From Mycobacterium arosiense ATCC BAA-1401 = DSM 45069 (GTDB lineage: Bacteria; Actinomycetota; Actinomycetes; Mycobacteriales; Mycobacteriaceae): a stretch of 64,000 nt of DNA. Shown here one piece after another: positions 19,118 to 26,732 of this stretch (within the stretch, counting starts at the first letter, position 1; each line of letters begins with the position of its first letter). Position numbers and translations under genes: made by a program. Under the pieces are notes generated by a model. The model was not told the origin of the DNA. It worked only from the letters and a program-made list of their open reading frames with translations, and did not search any database. The stretch lies in the NCBI RefSeq assembly GCF_002086125.1, contig NZ_MVHG01000005.1, forward strand, positions 32,001 through 96,000, written 5' to 3'.

Positions 19118-19543
19118 ATGCGCAGCAATACCCTCTTGATTCGGGTGGTTGCGGTTTTCGCGCTGAGTGCGGGACTCGTCGCGTGCGGCGCGTCGGAGAC
19201 CGAGGTCCAACTCGTCGTGCAGGAGAACCACCGAGTGCTCGACCGATTCACCTTTTCGCGGCTTCAGCGGCTGCCCCAGGTTCAGGTCGCGACCCCGCAA
19301 TCGCACGGCGCGCGGGTGCAGCAGGGACCCAGCGTGCGTTCGGTCCTCGACACCGCGGGCGCCACCGGCGTCATCAGCGTGCGGGTGGAAGGGCGCGACC
19401 CGGCCCAGACCCTGACGGTCGGTGAGCTCGGCGATCAGACCATCCTCGGCTTCACCAATCGCCACACACTCAAGCTCACCGGCGCAAAGCTCGGCCGCGA
19501 TCAGTGGGTTCGCGACGTCTCCGAGCTGGTTGTCAATCCATGA
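19118..19543 (+). CDS. Predicted lipoprotein, unknown function
   Basis: 141 residues. A signal peptide ends in the lipobox LVAC (about 19-22), so Cys22 would be lipidated and the protein anchored outside the membrane. The mature part is small, beta-rich and hydrophilic, with a LTVGELGDQ-type segment. No family is named with confidence; it loosely recalls the oxidoreductase molybdopterin-binding fold but lacks a clear cofactor motif. GGATAGG lies nine bases before ATG. Its TGA overlaps the ATG of the TiaS-like gene, so the two are probably co-translated. Confidence 0.65.
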   Translation: MRSNTLLIRVVAVFALSAGLVACGASETEVQLVVQENHRVLDRFTFSRLQRLPQVQVATPQSHGARVQQGPSVRSVLDTAGATGVISVRVEGRDPAQTLTVGELGDQTILGFTNRHTLKLTGAKLGRDQWVRDVSELVVNP

Positions 19544-20328
19544 TCGGCGATACCGCGCTGGCCGGCGTGGACCTGCTCATCGGCATCGACGACACCGACA
19601 ACCCCTACACCCCCGGCACCGGCCGGCGGGCCCGCGCGCTGCTTCGTGAGCTACAGGCGGCGGACCTCGGCTCGCCCGCGGGCGCCACGAGACACCAGCT
19701 GCTCGTCGATGATCGGATCCCGTACACGTCCCATAACTCGAGCGCATGCCTGGCCTGGCGAAGCCCGGGGGGTGATCCGCACGCGGTGCGCACCGGAATC
19801 ATCGAATTCGCCGGCCAGTTCTTGGAAAGGGTGTGCCCGCCCGACGCCGACCCCGGGCTCGCCGTCGCCGTTCCGGGCGAACTCGCCGGCGGTACGCCGC
19901 GACTGATCGAGTTCGGTCGCCGCGCCAAACGGGAAGTACTGTGTCCCAACGAGGCCCGCGAACTCGCCGCGACCCTCGGCATCCACCTGTCCGGCCACGG
20001 CGGCACACGGGAGGGAACGACCGGCGCGCTCGCGGCAGTCGGCCTGCACCTGTCGGGCAACGACGGACTGTTCATCACCTTGCCCGGAATCCGCAAGCTG
20101 CCCGACCGGGCCACCATCGACACCGTATTCGACCTGACCCCCATCGACCTGGCGCGCGACGACGCTCACCGCCAGCCGCGGTCCGGCGAGGTGATCGACC
20201 TGGGTGACTGGGTCCGGCCGGTGTTGCTCGACGGGCTGGCCGTACTGCTTCTCGAGCCGCCCCGACCGCGGGGCAACGAAAGCAGGACGTGGCGAACGGC
20301 ACCGCGCGCGGTGGTCAAGCAATACTGA
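19540..20328 (+). CDS. TiaS-like (tRNA-Ile2 agmatinylcytidine synthetase-type) domain protein
   Basis: 262 residues. The opening LLIGIDDTDNPYTPGTG closely resembles the N-terminal acidic motif (GIDDTDS) of archaeal TiaS, and IPYTSHNSSACLAW recalls its second conserved block (IPYKTRGNAA). The zinc-ribbon and OB parts of TiaS are not seen. In archaea the domain phosphorylates and agmatinylates C34 of tRNA-Ile2. Bacteria use TilS for that tRNA, so a different substrate is likely. The ATG overlaps the lipoprotein stop (ATGA). The similarity is seen; the function is unknown. Confidence 0.55.
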   Translation: MIGDTALAGVDLLIGIDDTDNPYTPGTGRRARALLRELQAADLGSPAGATRHQLLVDDRIPYTSHNSSACLAWRSPGGDPHAVRTGIIEFAGQFLERVCPPDADPGLAVAVPGELAGGTPRLIEFGRRAKREVLCPNEARELAATLGIHLSGHGGTREGTTGALAAVGLHLSGNDGLFITLPGIRKLPDRATIDTVFDLTPIDLARDDAHRQPRSGEVIDLGDWVRPVLLDGLAVLLLEPPRPRGNESRTWRTAPRAVVKQY

Positions 20329-20417
20329 TTCCCGGGGTCGATCGCGCGCGCGGGTTTCAACGGCCGTCATTCGGGCGAACCTACGAAAGACATTGCAGAC
20401 GTTCAGAGGAGATCTCG

Positions 20418-20585
20418 GTGGATCAGCAAGTCAACTTCGACCCGCCCGCGGCGCCCGAGGACGCCCGCAAGGCAACCGCGGAACAGCGCAAGCTCCAGGA
20501 GCAGCTCGAGCACCAGAACGAGGATCCGGACGGGCCCGGATTGCACCAGTCCCGGCACGACCTACCCGACGAGAGCACCCGGTGA
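20418..20585 (+). CDS. Small hydrophilic protein, 55 residues
   Basis: GTG at 20418 is preceded by GAGGAG six bases upstream. The predicted peptide is charged (DARKATAEQRKLQEQLEHQ) with a helical, coiled-coil-like middle and an acidic tail ending DLPDESTR. There is no Cys, no TM segment and no recognised family. It follows the TiaS-like gene by 90 bp on the same strand and may share its transcript. Confidence 0.5.
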   Translation: MDQQVNFDPPAAPEDARKATAEQRKLQEQLEHQNEDPDGPGLHQSRHDLPDESTR

Positions 20586-20853
20586 TGGCATCAACCGTCG
20601 CCCATCGGTCCACGAAAGCCCGTTGCAGGCAGAGCAATTCGGTGGTCGGAACGCCGGCGTCGGCCGCCGGTAGTCGTGGGCCAGCGCCACATCCGCCTGC
20701 CAACCCCCATAACCACCCAACGTTAGTCGGGCGGTGCAGGTCAGGAAAAGCAAATCAGCCACGAGCCTTTCGGTGATCCACCGGCGTGCGGTGTTCTGCG
20801 GGGCGACGAGCTGGTCGCCGCTTGTCATGATGCCTCTTGAGTGTGTGATCCGG
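20586..20853. other. Intergenic region, possible decayed ORF
   Basis: 268 bp between tail-to-tail genes. On the minus strand two overlapping frames look weakly protein-like (RWITERLVADLLFLTC, then TELLCLQRAFVDRWATVDA in another frame), which could be a frameshifted remnant. No start, ribosome site or family supports a gene. Confidence 0.25.
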
Positions 20854-21579
20854 CTATGCGATCTCGGAGTTGAGCATGGATGCGATTGCGTTGCGCGGCA
20901 CCGATACTTGCGTCGCTTCCATCGCCGGCTGCAGCGCATTTTGATCGAAGAAGAAAACGATCGCGTCATTGGTGATGGCGAAACTCTGGTAATTCTCCGG
21001 CTGGAGCCCGGTGGCCGGCGGAATCGACACCGCCGCTCGATACCGGTCGGCCAGGGTTTTCTGCACGATCGGCAATACTGTCTGCAGCGGTTGAGTTCCC
21101 GGCCGGAACAACCCATCGAAGGTGATCGGCAGTTGATTGGCCACGTTGAAGTTGAAGGATTTGTACCGGATTAATGGATGGGCGGCGCCGAGATTCTGAT
21201 AGATCTCGGTGACAACCGACTGGGTACCCGCCGCTAGTGGGCCCGAACTGTATCGGGTGCCGGTAACCTTCAGTGCAGTAGGCGATTTCAGCGAGTGCAC
21301 TTGTCCCCGTGCGTCGCCGAAGTCGTCGGTGACCTTGGTCAGGTAGCCGATCATCGTCTGCTCGTCGGGATAGTCGGCCGGAAACACCATGCTGATGTCC
21401 GACAGCGGACCCGAGGCGTTGAAGTGGCACATTTGATTCGCGTCGACGCTCCCGGGATCGCACAGTTGCTTGTCCGCGTGGGCCACTGTCGGGCAGGCGA
21501 ACGCGGCCGCCGATGCAGGGATTGCCACCGCCGCCGCGACCCACCGTGATCGAGTGCGACGCCCGCTGCCAAAGTTCAC
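20854..21579 (-). CDS. MPT64-like secreted protein (DUF3298/RsiV-like)
   Basis: 241 residues. A Sec signal peptide covers residues 1-35, with likely cleavage after AHA. The mature domain matches the mycobacterial MPT64/Rv3036c family: CHFNASGP, VFPADYPDEQ, VVTEIYQNLGAAHPL, KSFNFNVANQLPITFD, the ITNDAIVFFFD block and a C-terminal VPRNAI. MPT64 is a secreted immunogenic antigen of M. tuberculosis; the molecular role of the family is poorly defined. Two Cys in the N-terminal mature part could form a disulfide. It is a single gene. Confidence 0.85.
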   Translation of the reverse strand: MNFGSGRRTRSRWVAAAVAIPASAAAFACPTVAHADKQLCDPGSVDANQMCHFNASGPLSDISMVFPADYPDEQTMIGYLTKVTDDFGDARGQVHSLKSPTALKVTGTRYSSGPLAAGTQSVVTEIYQNLGAAHPLIRYKSFNFNVANQLPITFDGLFRPGTQPLQTVLPIVQKTLADRYRAAVSIPPATGLQPENYQSFAITNDAIVFFFDQNALQPAMEATQVSVPRNAIASMLNSEIA

Positions 21580-21690
21580 CCATGCCTCCGTTGCATATCC
21601 GCAGGGTGCATTCTCACAGATGGGTGCGCCGGATGAACGAATGGTCGACGGCTATTGGCAACACCTCTGCACAAAAGGCGGCTCGCGGTC

Positions 21691-22638
21691 TCAGCGCGGT
21701 GCGTCCTGCAGCTCGGCGTGCGGCAGCGCAGCGGAGGGTGAGCTCGCCCTCGCTGGCCGGCGCCGCACGGATGCGCGCGTGTTGATCCAGCATGCGACCC
21801 CTCCCAGCACCAGGCCGACCGCGATGCCCGCGTCCGGACGCTGGTCTAGGATCATCCACGACAACACTCCGGCCACGGCGGGAATGACGGCAAACAGCAT
21901 CGCCACCGCCGTTGCGCCGTGGGTATTGATGGCCCGCACGTAGAGGCTCACCGCGAGCGTGGCGTTCAACAGCACCATGCCGCTGACCGCGATCACCGCC
22001 TTGACGCCGTCGTGCACGGTGAATGGCGTGACGATCGCAAAGGCCGCCGCGGGTAACAACCCGACGGCATTCTGCATGGCGCTCATCACCCGGAAGTCAA
22101 CCCCGGAGCAGAACCGCTGTTGATAGACGCCGCCCGCCGAAAGCCCCAGCACTCCAACGACAAGCAACACGATGACCGGGTCGGCGCCGTGGGTGCTCAT
22201 CAGCCTTCGGGAACAGGCGGCGAGCACCGCAACGACCCCGATCACCAGCGCAACCGCGCGCAGGGCGCCGAGCGGTTCCCGCAAGAACGTCGCCGCCAGG
22301 ATCGCGGTGGCCACCGGATTCATCGCAATCACCACCGCGCACAGCACCGCCGGAGCCCCGAGCTGGACGGCCTCGTACAGGCAGCAGAACTGCACGCCCT
22401 GGATCAGCAGGCCCGTCACCAGGACGTGGCCGAATTGGGCTTTCCGTGGCCAGCCGGCCCTGACCACCATCGACCAGATCGCCAGAATCGTTGCGGCCAA
22501 ACTGAACCGCAGAACCAGGGCTGCCATTGGGGTCATGGCCGTTACGGCCAGGGTGCCGATGGGATACCCGAGAGCGTAGAAGAACGTCACCGCCGCGGCG
22601 GTGGTCGCTGGCATGCGCGGCGCAGACATGTCACCCAT
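21691..22638 (-). CDS. EamA/DMT-superfamily permease
   Basis: About 315 residues with ten TM helices in two EamA repeats; the first ends at GVVAVLAACSR and the second has WMILDQRPDAGIAVGLVLGG. Such carriers export metabolites or amino acids. The open frame extends to 23088, but that part is the shadow of the LysR gene; ATG 22638 (or 22629) begins the hydrophobic core. It is divergent from the LysR regulator at 22786, with symmetric repeats between, which is the classical arrangement of an exporter and its LysR activator. Confidence 0.85.
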   Translation of the reverse strand: MGDMSAPRMPATTAAAVTFFYALGYPIGTLAVTAMTPMAALVLRFSLAATILAIWSMVVRAGWPRKAQFGHVLVTGLLIQGVQFCCLYEAVQLGAPAVLCAVVIAMNPVATAILAATFLREPLGALRAVALVIGVVAVLAACSRRLMSTHGADPVIVLLVVGVLGLSAGGVYQQRFCSGVDFRVMSAMQNAVGLLPAAAFAIVTPFTVHDGVKAVIAVSGMVLLNATLAVSLYVRAINTHGATAVAMLFAVIPAVAGVLSWMILDQRPDAGIAVGLVLGGVACWINTRASVRRRPARASSPSAALPHAELQDAPR

Positions 22639-22684
22639 GTTCGCGTGCTCGACCAACGCAGTCCAACGATTATTGACGATCACG

Positions 22685-22759
22685 ATTGATCGCAATAACT
22701 GATCGCCATCTGTGTTGTACATCAGATCATCCGCGCCCGGAAGCCGCTGATTGATCAGC
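22685..22759. promoter_or_regulatory. LysR-type binding repeats between divergent genes
   Basis: ATTG-ATCG-CAAT (22685-22696) and GCTGAT-TG-ATCAGC (22746-22759) are two short dyads, with extra TGATCG half-sites around them. They fit the two-site (recognition/activation) layout of LysR regulators at divergent promoters. The assignment rests on location and symmetry. Confidence 0.5.
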
Positions 22760-22785
22760 CGAATTGATCGGATTACAGTTCGGCT

Positions 22786-23637
22786 ATGGCTCAGGTGCTC
22801 GATATCGCGCCGCTGCGCAGCCTCGTCGCCGTCGCCGACTGCGGCGGCTTCCACCGTGCCGCCGCCGCCCTGCACCTGAGCCAGTCCGCGGTCAGCCAGC
22901 ATCTGCGGCGAATCGAAGCCGTCGTCGGTGAACCGATAGTGCAACGCTCGGGGCGCGGGGTCGTCTTCACCGAGGTCGGTCAGAAGGCACTGCGGCATGC
23001 TCGCACGATCTTGGCGGCGCACGACAACGCGCTCGACGACTTGGGTGCCACCGAACACAAGGTCGTGACCATCGGTGCCACCGAGCACGGTGCCGATGTG
23101 ATGCTGGCCGGCCTGTCCCGGGTGTTGCGTGCGCGACTCCCCGACCTACGGGTGCGCTTCCGGCTCGACCGCAACGTGTCGCTGGCCGACTCGATCGATC
23201 GCGGTTTGGTCGATCTGGCCATCATGCTCGACGGGTCGGGTCTGGATCGCGCTAATGCGTCGGGCGTCGTTCGGTTGCAATGGGTTTCAGCGCGCGCACT
23301 GACGCTCTCACCCCGAGAGCCGCTGCCGCTGGTGGTTTTCGCCGAACCGTGCACCTTGCGCGAGCCGGCCTTTGCAATCCTGGACAGCCACCGCATCGAG
23401 TATGAGATCGCCGCGGAATGCGGCGATCTGTCCGGCCTCTACGCAGCGGTGCGGTCGGGGCTCGGTGTGGCACTGCTGCCGATGATCGGCAAGTTCCCGG
23501 ACGGACTAGGCCCGGCCGAGGGGCTGCCGTCGGCCAACAGCGCCTCGATACTGGTGCGCGGCCGTACCGGCATCGACCCCGGCTTGCTGGGAACGGTCGA
23601 CGATGCGGTGCGCGACTTGCTGGCCGCCGCAACCTGA
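22786..23637 (+). CDS. LysR-family transcriptional regulator
   Basis: 283 residues. An N-terminal winged helix (LRSLVAVADCGGFHRAAAALHLSQSAVSQHLRRIE) is followed by a periplasmic-binding-protein-like effector domain from about residue 90. The effector is unknown. It probably autoregulates and controls the divergent EamA permease through the repeats at 22685-22759. Confidence 0.9.
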   Translation: MAQVLDIAPLRSLVAVADCGGFHRAAAALHLSQSAVSQHLRRIEAVVGEPIVQRSGRGVVFTEVGQKALRHARTILAAHDNALDDLGATEHKVVTIGATEHGADVMLAGLSRVLRARLPDLRVRFRLDRNVSLADSIDRGLVDLAIMLDGSGLDRANASGVVRLQWVSARALTLSPREPLPLVVFAEPCTLREPAFAILDSHRIEYEIAAECGDLSGLYAAVRSGLGVALLPMIGKFPDGLGPAEGLPSANSASILVRGRTGIDPGLLGTVDDAVRDLLAAAT

Positions 23638-23735
23638 TTCGGCTAGCGGATTCTCCGCTTCTTTGCGTCGCGCCCGGGGTCCGGCGTCTGCACGGCGGGG
23701 AGGACCAGCGTATCGCAGGGCGAGGAGCAGATTCG

Positions 23736-24089
23736 TCAGCCGTCTCGATGGCGCAGCAGCTCGAACCAGTTGTGCGGAACCCGCCCGCGCGGCCCGGGAA
23801 CCGACTGGTCCTCGGGGCGACACTCGGGCGGCGCAAGCTCGGGACCCTCGTAGTAGTCGTCGGTCTCGTAGTTCCAGAACCAACCCTCACCGGGCTCGAA
23901 CGACCGGATGATCGGATGCCCGGTCTGCTGCCAGTGCTTGGTCGCATGGCGAGAAAACGAGTCGTCGCAGCAACCGATGTGCCCGCAAGCCGCACAACGC
24001 CGCAAGTGCACCCACCAACCACCGGTCTCGTCACACTCGACGCAGCCCATCCCGCTGGGCGGCACCGCAGGGTCGACGGGAGCAGTCAT
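23736..24089 (-). CDS. UBP-type zinc finger protein
   Basis: 117 residues. The region CVECDETGGWWVHLRRCAAC...GCC, followed by the His-rich RHATKHW and GHPI, supplies the Cys/His ligands of a ZnF-UBP fold. In eukaryotes this binds the ubiquitin C-terminus; in actinobacteria it is common as a small stand-alone protein of unknown role. ATG 24089 has GGAGGGG directly upstream; the longer frame to 24188 is not supported. The C-terminal 50 residues are acidic and Trp/Tyr-rich. Confidence 0.8.
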   Translation of the reverse strand: MTAPVDPAVPPSGMGCVECDETGGWWVHLRRCAACGHIGCCDDSFSRHATKHWQQTGHPIIRSFEPGEGWFWNYETDDYYEGPELAPPECRPEDQSVPGPRGRVPHNWFELLRHRDG

Positions 24090-24221
24090 CAGCGCCCCTC
24101 CCTCGTCCGTGGCAGCTGTTAGAGCGTCTGCGCGCAGGATGCTACCCGCTTGTCCTGCGGCCGGCGTCACGTTGATCGCCGCGGTCAACTATTCGCGATA
24201 GTTTGCTGCGATACTCTCCAT

Positions 24222-24590
24222 ATGAGTTCCGACCAACTTGGCCGGCTGCTGATGCGAGCCGCGCCCGTATTCAACGCGCCGATAGCCGCGCTGGCCAACT
24301 CCCGCCACTTCGGCAAACTGATCAACCGCAACATCACCATGCTGACCTACACGGGTAGGCGCTCTGGGCGCACCTTCAGCATCCCCGTGTCCTACCGACG
24401 TTGCGGGAACGACATCGTCATCGGCGTCGGCATGCCCGAGGCGAAGACGTGGTGGCGAAACTTCCTGAACACCGGCGGCCCCCTGAGCTTGCACCTCGAC
24501 GGGGCCGATCGCGCCGGACACGCCGTCGCCAAGCAGGACGAAAAAGGACGCGTAACCGTCACGGTGCGGCTCGCAGAAACGCAGTCGTGA
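24222..24590 (+). CDS. Deazaflavin-dependent nitroreductase-like protein (Ddn/DUF385 family)
   Basis: 122 residues. The LTYTGRRSGRTFSIPVSYRRCGNDIVIGVGMP core corresponds to the TGxKSGxxR F420-binding loop of the Ddn family, followed by WWRNFLN and a beta-rich end. It probably binds F420 or a related flavin; the substrate is unknown. ATG 24222 is chosen over an upstream frame that overlaps the zinc-finger promoter. It precedes an alpha/beta hydrolase gene by about 110 bp on the same strand. Confidence 0.7.
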   Translation: MSSDQLGRLLMRAAPVFNAPIAALANSRHFGKLINRNITMLTYTGRRSGRTFSIPVSYRRCGNDIVIGVGMPEAKTWWRNFLNTGGPLSLHLDGADRAGHAVAKQDEKGRVTVTVRLAETQS

Positions 24591-24702
24591 ATTTTACATT
24601 TGCCAGCCGGGCGAACCGCCGTCGCCGGCATAGAGCGGAAACTGCGCCAAGACAAGCCGTTTGAATCCTCGGAGGTTGAACCTGTTTGCCCGTTCGCGCC
24701 AG

Positions 24703-25578
24703 ATGCCGATCACGCCATCCTGGTTCACCACAGCACTGGATCACCGGCCGGAGCACATCGACGTCGACGTCGACGGTTGCCGCATACATCTGCGCGTCTG
24801 GGGCGATGCTGACCAACCTCCGGTGGTCCTCGTCCACGGCGGCGGAGCGCACTCGGGTTGGTGGGATCACGTCGCGCCGTTCTTTCTACACACGCATCGG
24901 GTGATTGCACCGGATCTGTCCGGGCACGGCGACAGCGAGGCGCGTGGCAGCTACGACTTGCAAACGTGGGCAAGCGAAGTGATGGCGGCCGCGGCGGCCG
25001 CGGGACCCGCCGGACGACCGACCATCATCGGCCACAGCATGGGCGGCTGGGTCGTAGCCACCGCGGCGATGCACTACAGCCCCCAGATCAACAGCATGCT
25101 GGTGATCGATTCTCCGCTGTGGGAGCGCGCCCCGGAGGAAGGGCGGCTGCGCAGGCACAAGCACACCCGATACCGGACGAAGGATGAGATCCTGGCTCGC
25201 TTCACGGCGGTGCCCGCGCAAGAGTTGCTCCTGCCCTACGTCCGACAACACATAGCGGCCGAGTCGGTGCGCAAATCCGACGGTGGATGGATTTGGAAGT
25301 TCGACCCGGCGATCTTCGGCGGTGAATATCTCGAACCGACACCGGCCGACGAGGAGTCGCTGGAGACCATGCTGTCCGCGATGCGTTGCCGGGTAGGCTA
25401 TTTGCGGTGTGAGGCCGGGCTGGTGCCTCCCGCGATGGCCGAACGGATCCGCTCTTTGCTTCAGCTACGTGGGCCATTCGTGGAATTGGCCCTGGCCGGC
25501 CACCACCCGATGCTGGACCAACCACTTCCGCTCGTCGCCACCTTGCGGACCCTGCTCGAATTCTGGTCGATCACCTAG
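24703..25578 (+). CDS. Alpha/beta hydrolase
   Basis: About 291 residues with an alpha/beta-hydrolase core: the oxyanion loop VLVHGGGAHSGWWDH, VIAPDLSGHGDSE, the nucleophile elbow GHSMGGW (Ser) and a C-terminal GHHPMLDQP with the catalytic His. The acid is probably the Asp or Glu before strand 7. It hydrolyses an unknown ester, lactone or C-C bond. The start is uncertain; a TTG at 24661 would add 14 residues. Confidence 0.8.
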   Translation: MPITPSWFTTALDHRPEHIDVDVDGCRIHLRVWGDADQPPVVLVHGGGAHSGWWDHVAPFFLHTHRVIAPDLSGHGDSEARGSYDLQTWASEVMAAAAAAGPAGRPTIIGHSMGGWVVATAAMHYSPQINSMLVIDSPLWERAPEEGRLRRHKHTRYRTKDEILARFTAVPAQELLLPYVRQHIAAESVRKSDGGWIWKFDPAIFGGEYLEPTPADEESLETMLSAMRCRVGYLRCEAGLVPPAMAERIRSLLQLRGPFVELALAGHHPMLDQPLPLVATLRTLLEFWSIT

Positions 25579-25603
25579 CGTCCGAACGGGTTAGGCGGCA
25601 ACG

Positions 25604-26281
25604 TCAGGCCCTGGCGCGGCGGGCCAGTTTCGCGGGTTGGTCGATGATGAGAGCCTTGCCCTGCTGCCGGATCCATCCGCGCTGGGTGAAGTCGGATAGG
25701 GCTTTGTTGACCGTTTCGCGCGACGACCCCACGAGCTGAGCGAGTTCCTTTTGCGTGAGGTGGTGCTCGACGAGAACCGAGCCTCCGCTGCTGGTGCCGA
25801 AACGCATTGCCAGGTCGAGGATTTGCTTGGCCACCCGGGCGGGGACATCGGTGAAGATCAGGTCGCACAACGTGTTGTTGGTATGCCGGAGTCGGCGCGC
25901 CAGCACCCGCAGCAGCTGCTCGGCGATTTCGGGGCGTTCGACGATCCATGTCCGCAACGCGCGGCGGTCCATCCTGACCGCTTCCACCTCGGTCAGGGTG
26001 ATCACCGTGGAGGTCCGCGGCCCGGGATCGAAGAGCGCCAGCTCACCGAACACATCCCCGGGGCCCAGCACCGCGAAGACGGTTTCGCGACCGTCTGCGG
26101 TCTGATGACGGATTTTCACCGCGCCCGACAAGATGACGTAGAGGTCATCACCCAGCTCGCCCTCGACGAAGATGGTGCGCCTGCGCGGAAACGACACGTG
26201 CTCCAGGTGGCGAGCCAACGCGTCGACCGCATCGGGAGCGATTCCCTGGAAGATGCCGGCTCGCGCCAATACTTCAGTCAC
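25604..26281 (-). CDS. Crp/Fnr-family regulator, paralogue of mycobacterial Crp
   Basis: 225 residues. A cyclic-nucleotide-binding domain ([32 protein letters not shown]) is followed by an HTH ([24 protein letters not shown]). The sequence follows M. tuberculosis Crp (Rv3676) along its whole length but differs at many positions, so it is a second Crp-like protein. The GELAL(x)PGPRTST phosphate-binding cassette suggests it can bind cAMP. GTG 26281 has AAAGGGG upstream and gives the normal length. An in-frame ATG at 26458 overlaps the stop of the zinc-ribbon gene and would add 59 residues. Confidence 0.85.
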   Translation of the reverse strand: MTEVLARAGIFQGIAPDAVDALARHLEHVSFPRRRTIFVEGELGDDLYVILSGAVKIRHQTADGRETVFAVLGPGDVFGELALFDPGPRTSTVITLTEVEAVRMDRRALRTWIVERPEIAEQLLRVLARRLRHTNNTLCDLIFTDVPARVAKQILDLAMRFGTSSGGSVLVEHHLTQKELAQLVGSSRETVNKALSDFTQRGWIRQQGKALIIDQPAKLARRARA

Positions 26282-26454
26282 GCCGCCCCTTTCAACGCGT
26301 TTTGCACGGCGTTGCGCGCTAGGCGCTGCTCCAGAAGTGGGGGCGTCTTGGCTCGCTGTCCAGACATTACACCAGGCCCCAGATTCGTAACGCGGCAGGT
26401 AGGCCCGCGGCCGGGGGCGAAACGACTCGCCGGTTAGGAAGCCGAGCGGACCGC

Positions 26455-26625
26455 TCATGCCGCCGGTGTGGTGACGGTCGATGTGATGGTCACCTCGGAG
26501 TACAGGTTTCCGCACGCATCACAATCGACCTGATACTCGAGCTTGTGGTCATCGCGTTCGAGGAACCGGTACTGCGCCCACGCCATGCACCGCGGGCATC
26601 GTGCACGACCGCGCTCGATTGCCAT
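26455..26625 (-). CDS. Small zinc-ribbon protein
   Basis: 56 residues. Two CxxC pairs, CPRC (10-13) and CDAC (35-38), are spaced to bind one zinc, with beta-rich sequence between them ([17 protein letters not shown]). No family name is assigned. It is encoded just upstream of the Crp-like gene on the same strand, and its TGA overlaps an in-frame ATG of that gene's longer form. It could be a DNA- or RNA-binding accessory. Confidence 0.6.
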   Translation of the reverse strand: MAIERGRARCPRCMAWAQYRFLERDDHKLEYQVDCDACGNLYSEVTITSTVTTPAA

Positions 26626-26732
26626 TCGTCAACCCCTCACTCGCCAAAGACACACTGGAAGTACCCCGTGTCAAGCCGGTCTAACCATCGAGTGTCAACC
26701 GCCCACCGACGCGGGCGCGGGTCGGTTTGGCC

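Noticed and set aside
20586..20853. Possible 88-codon gene on the minus strand
   Set aside because: Two frames look weakly protein-like but no start context, family or neighbour supports a real gene; noted as a possible remnant only.
24661..24702. TTG start for the alpha/beta hydrolase
   Set aside because: No ribosome site precedes it and the added residues are not hydrolase-like; ATG 24703 is preferred, with low certainty.
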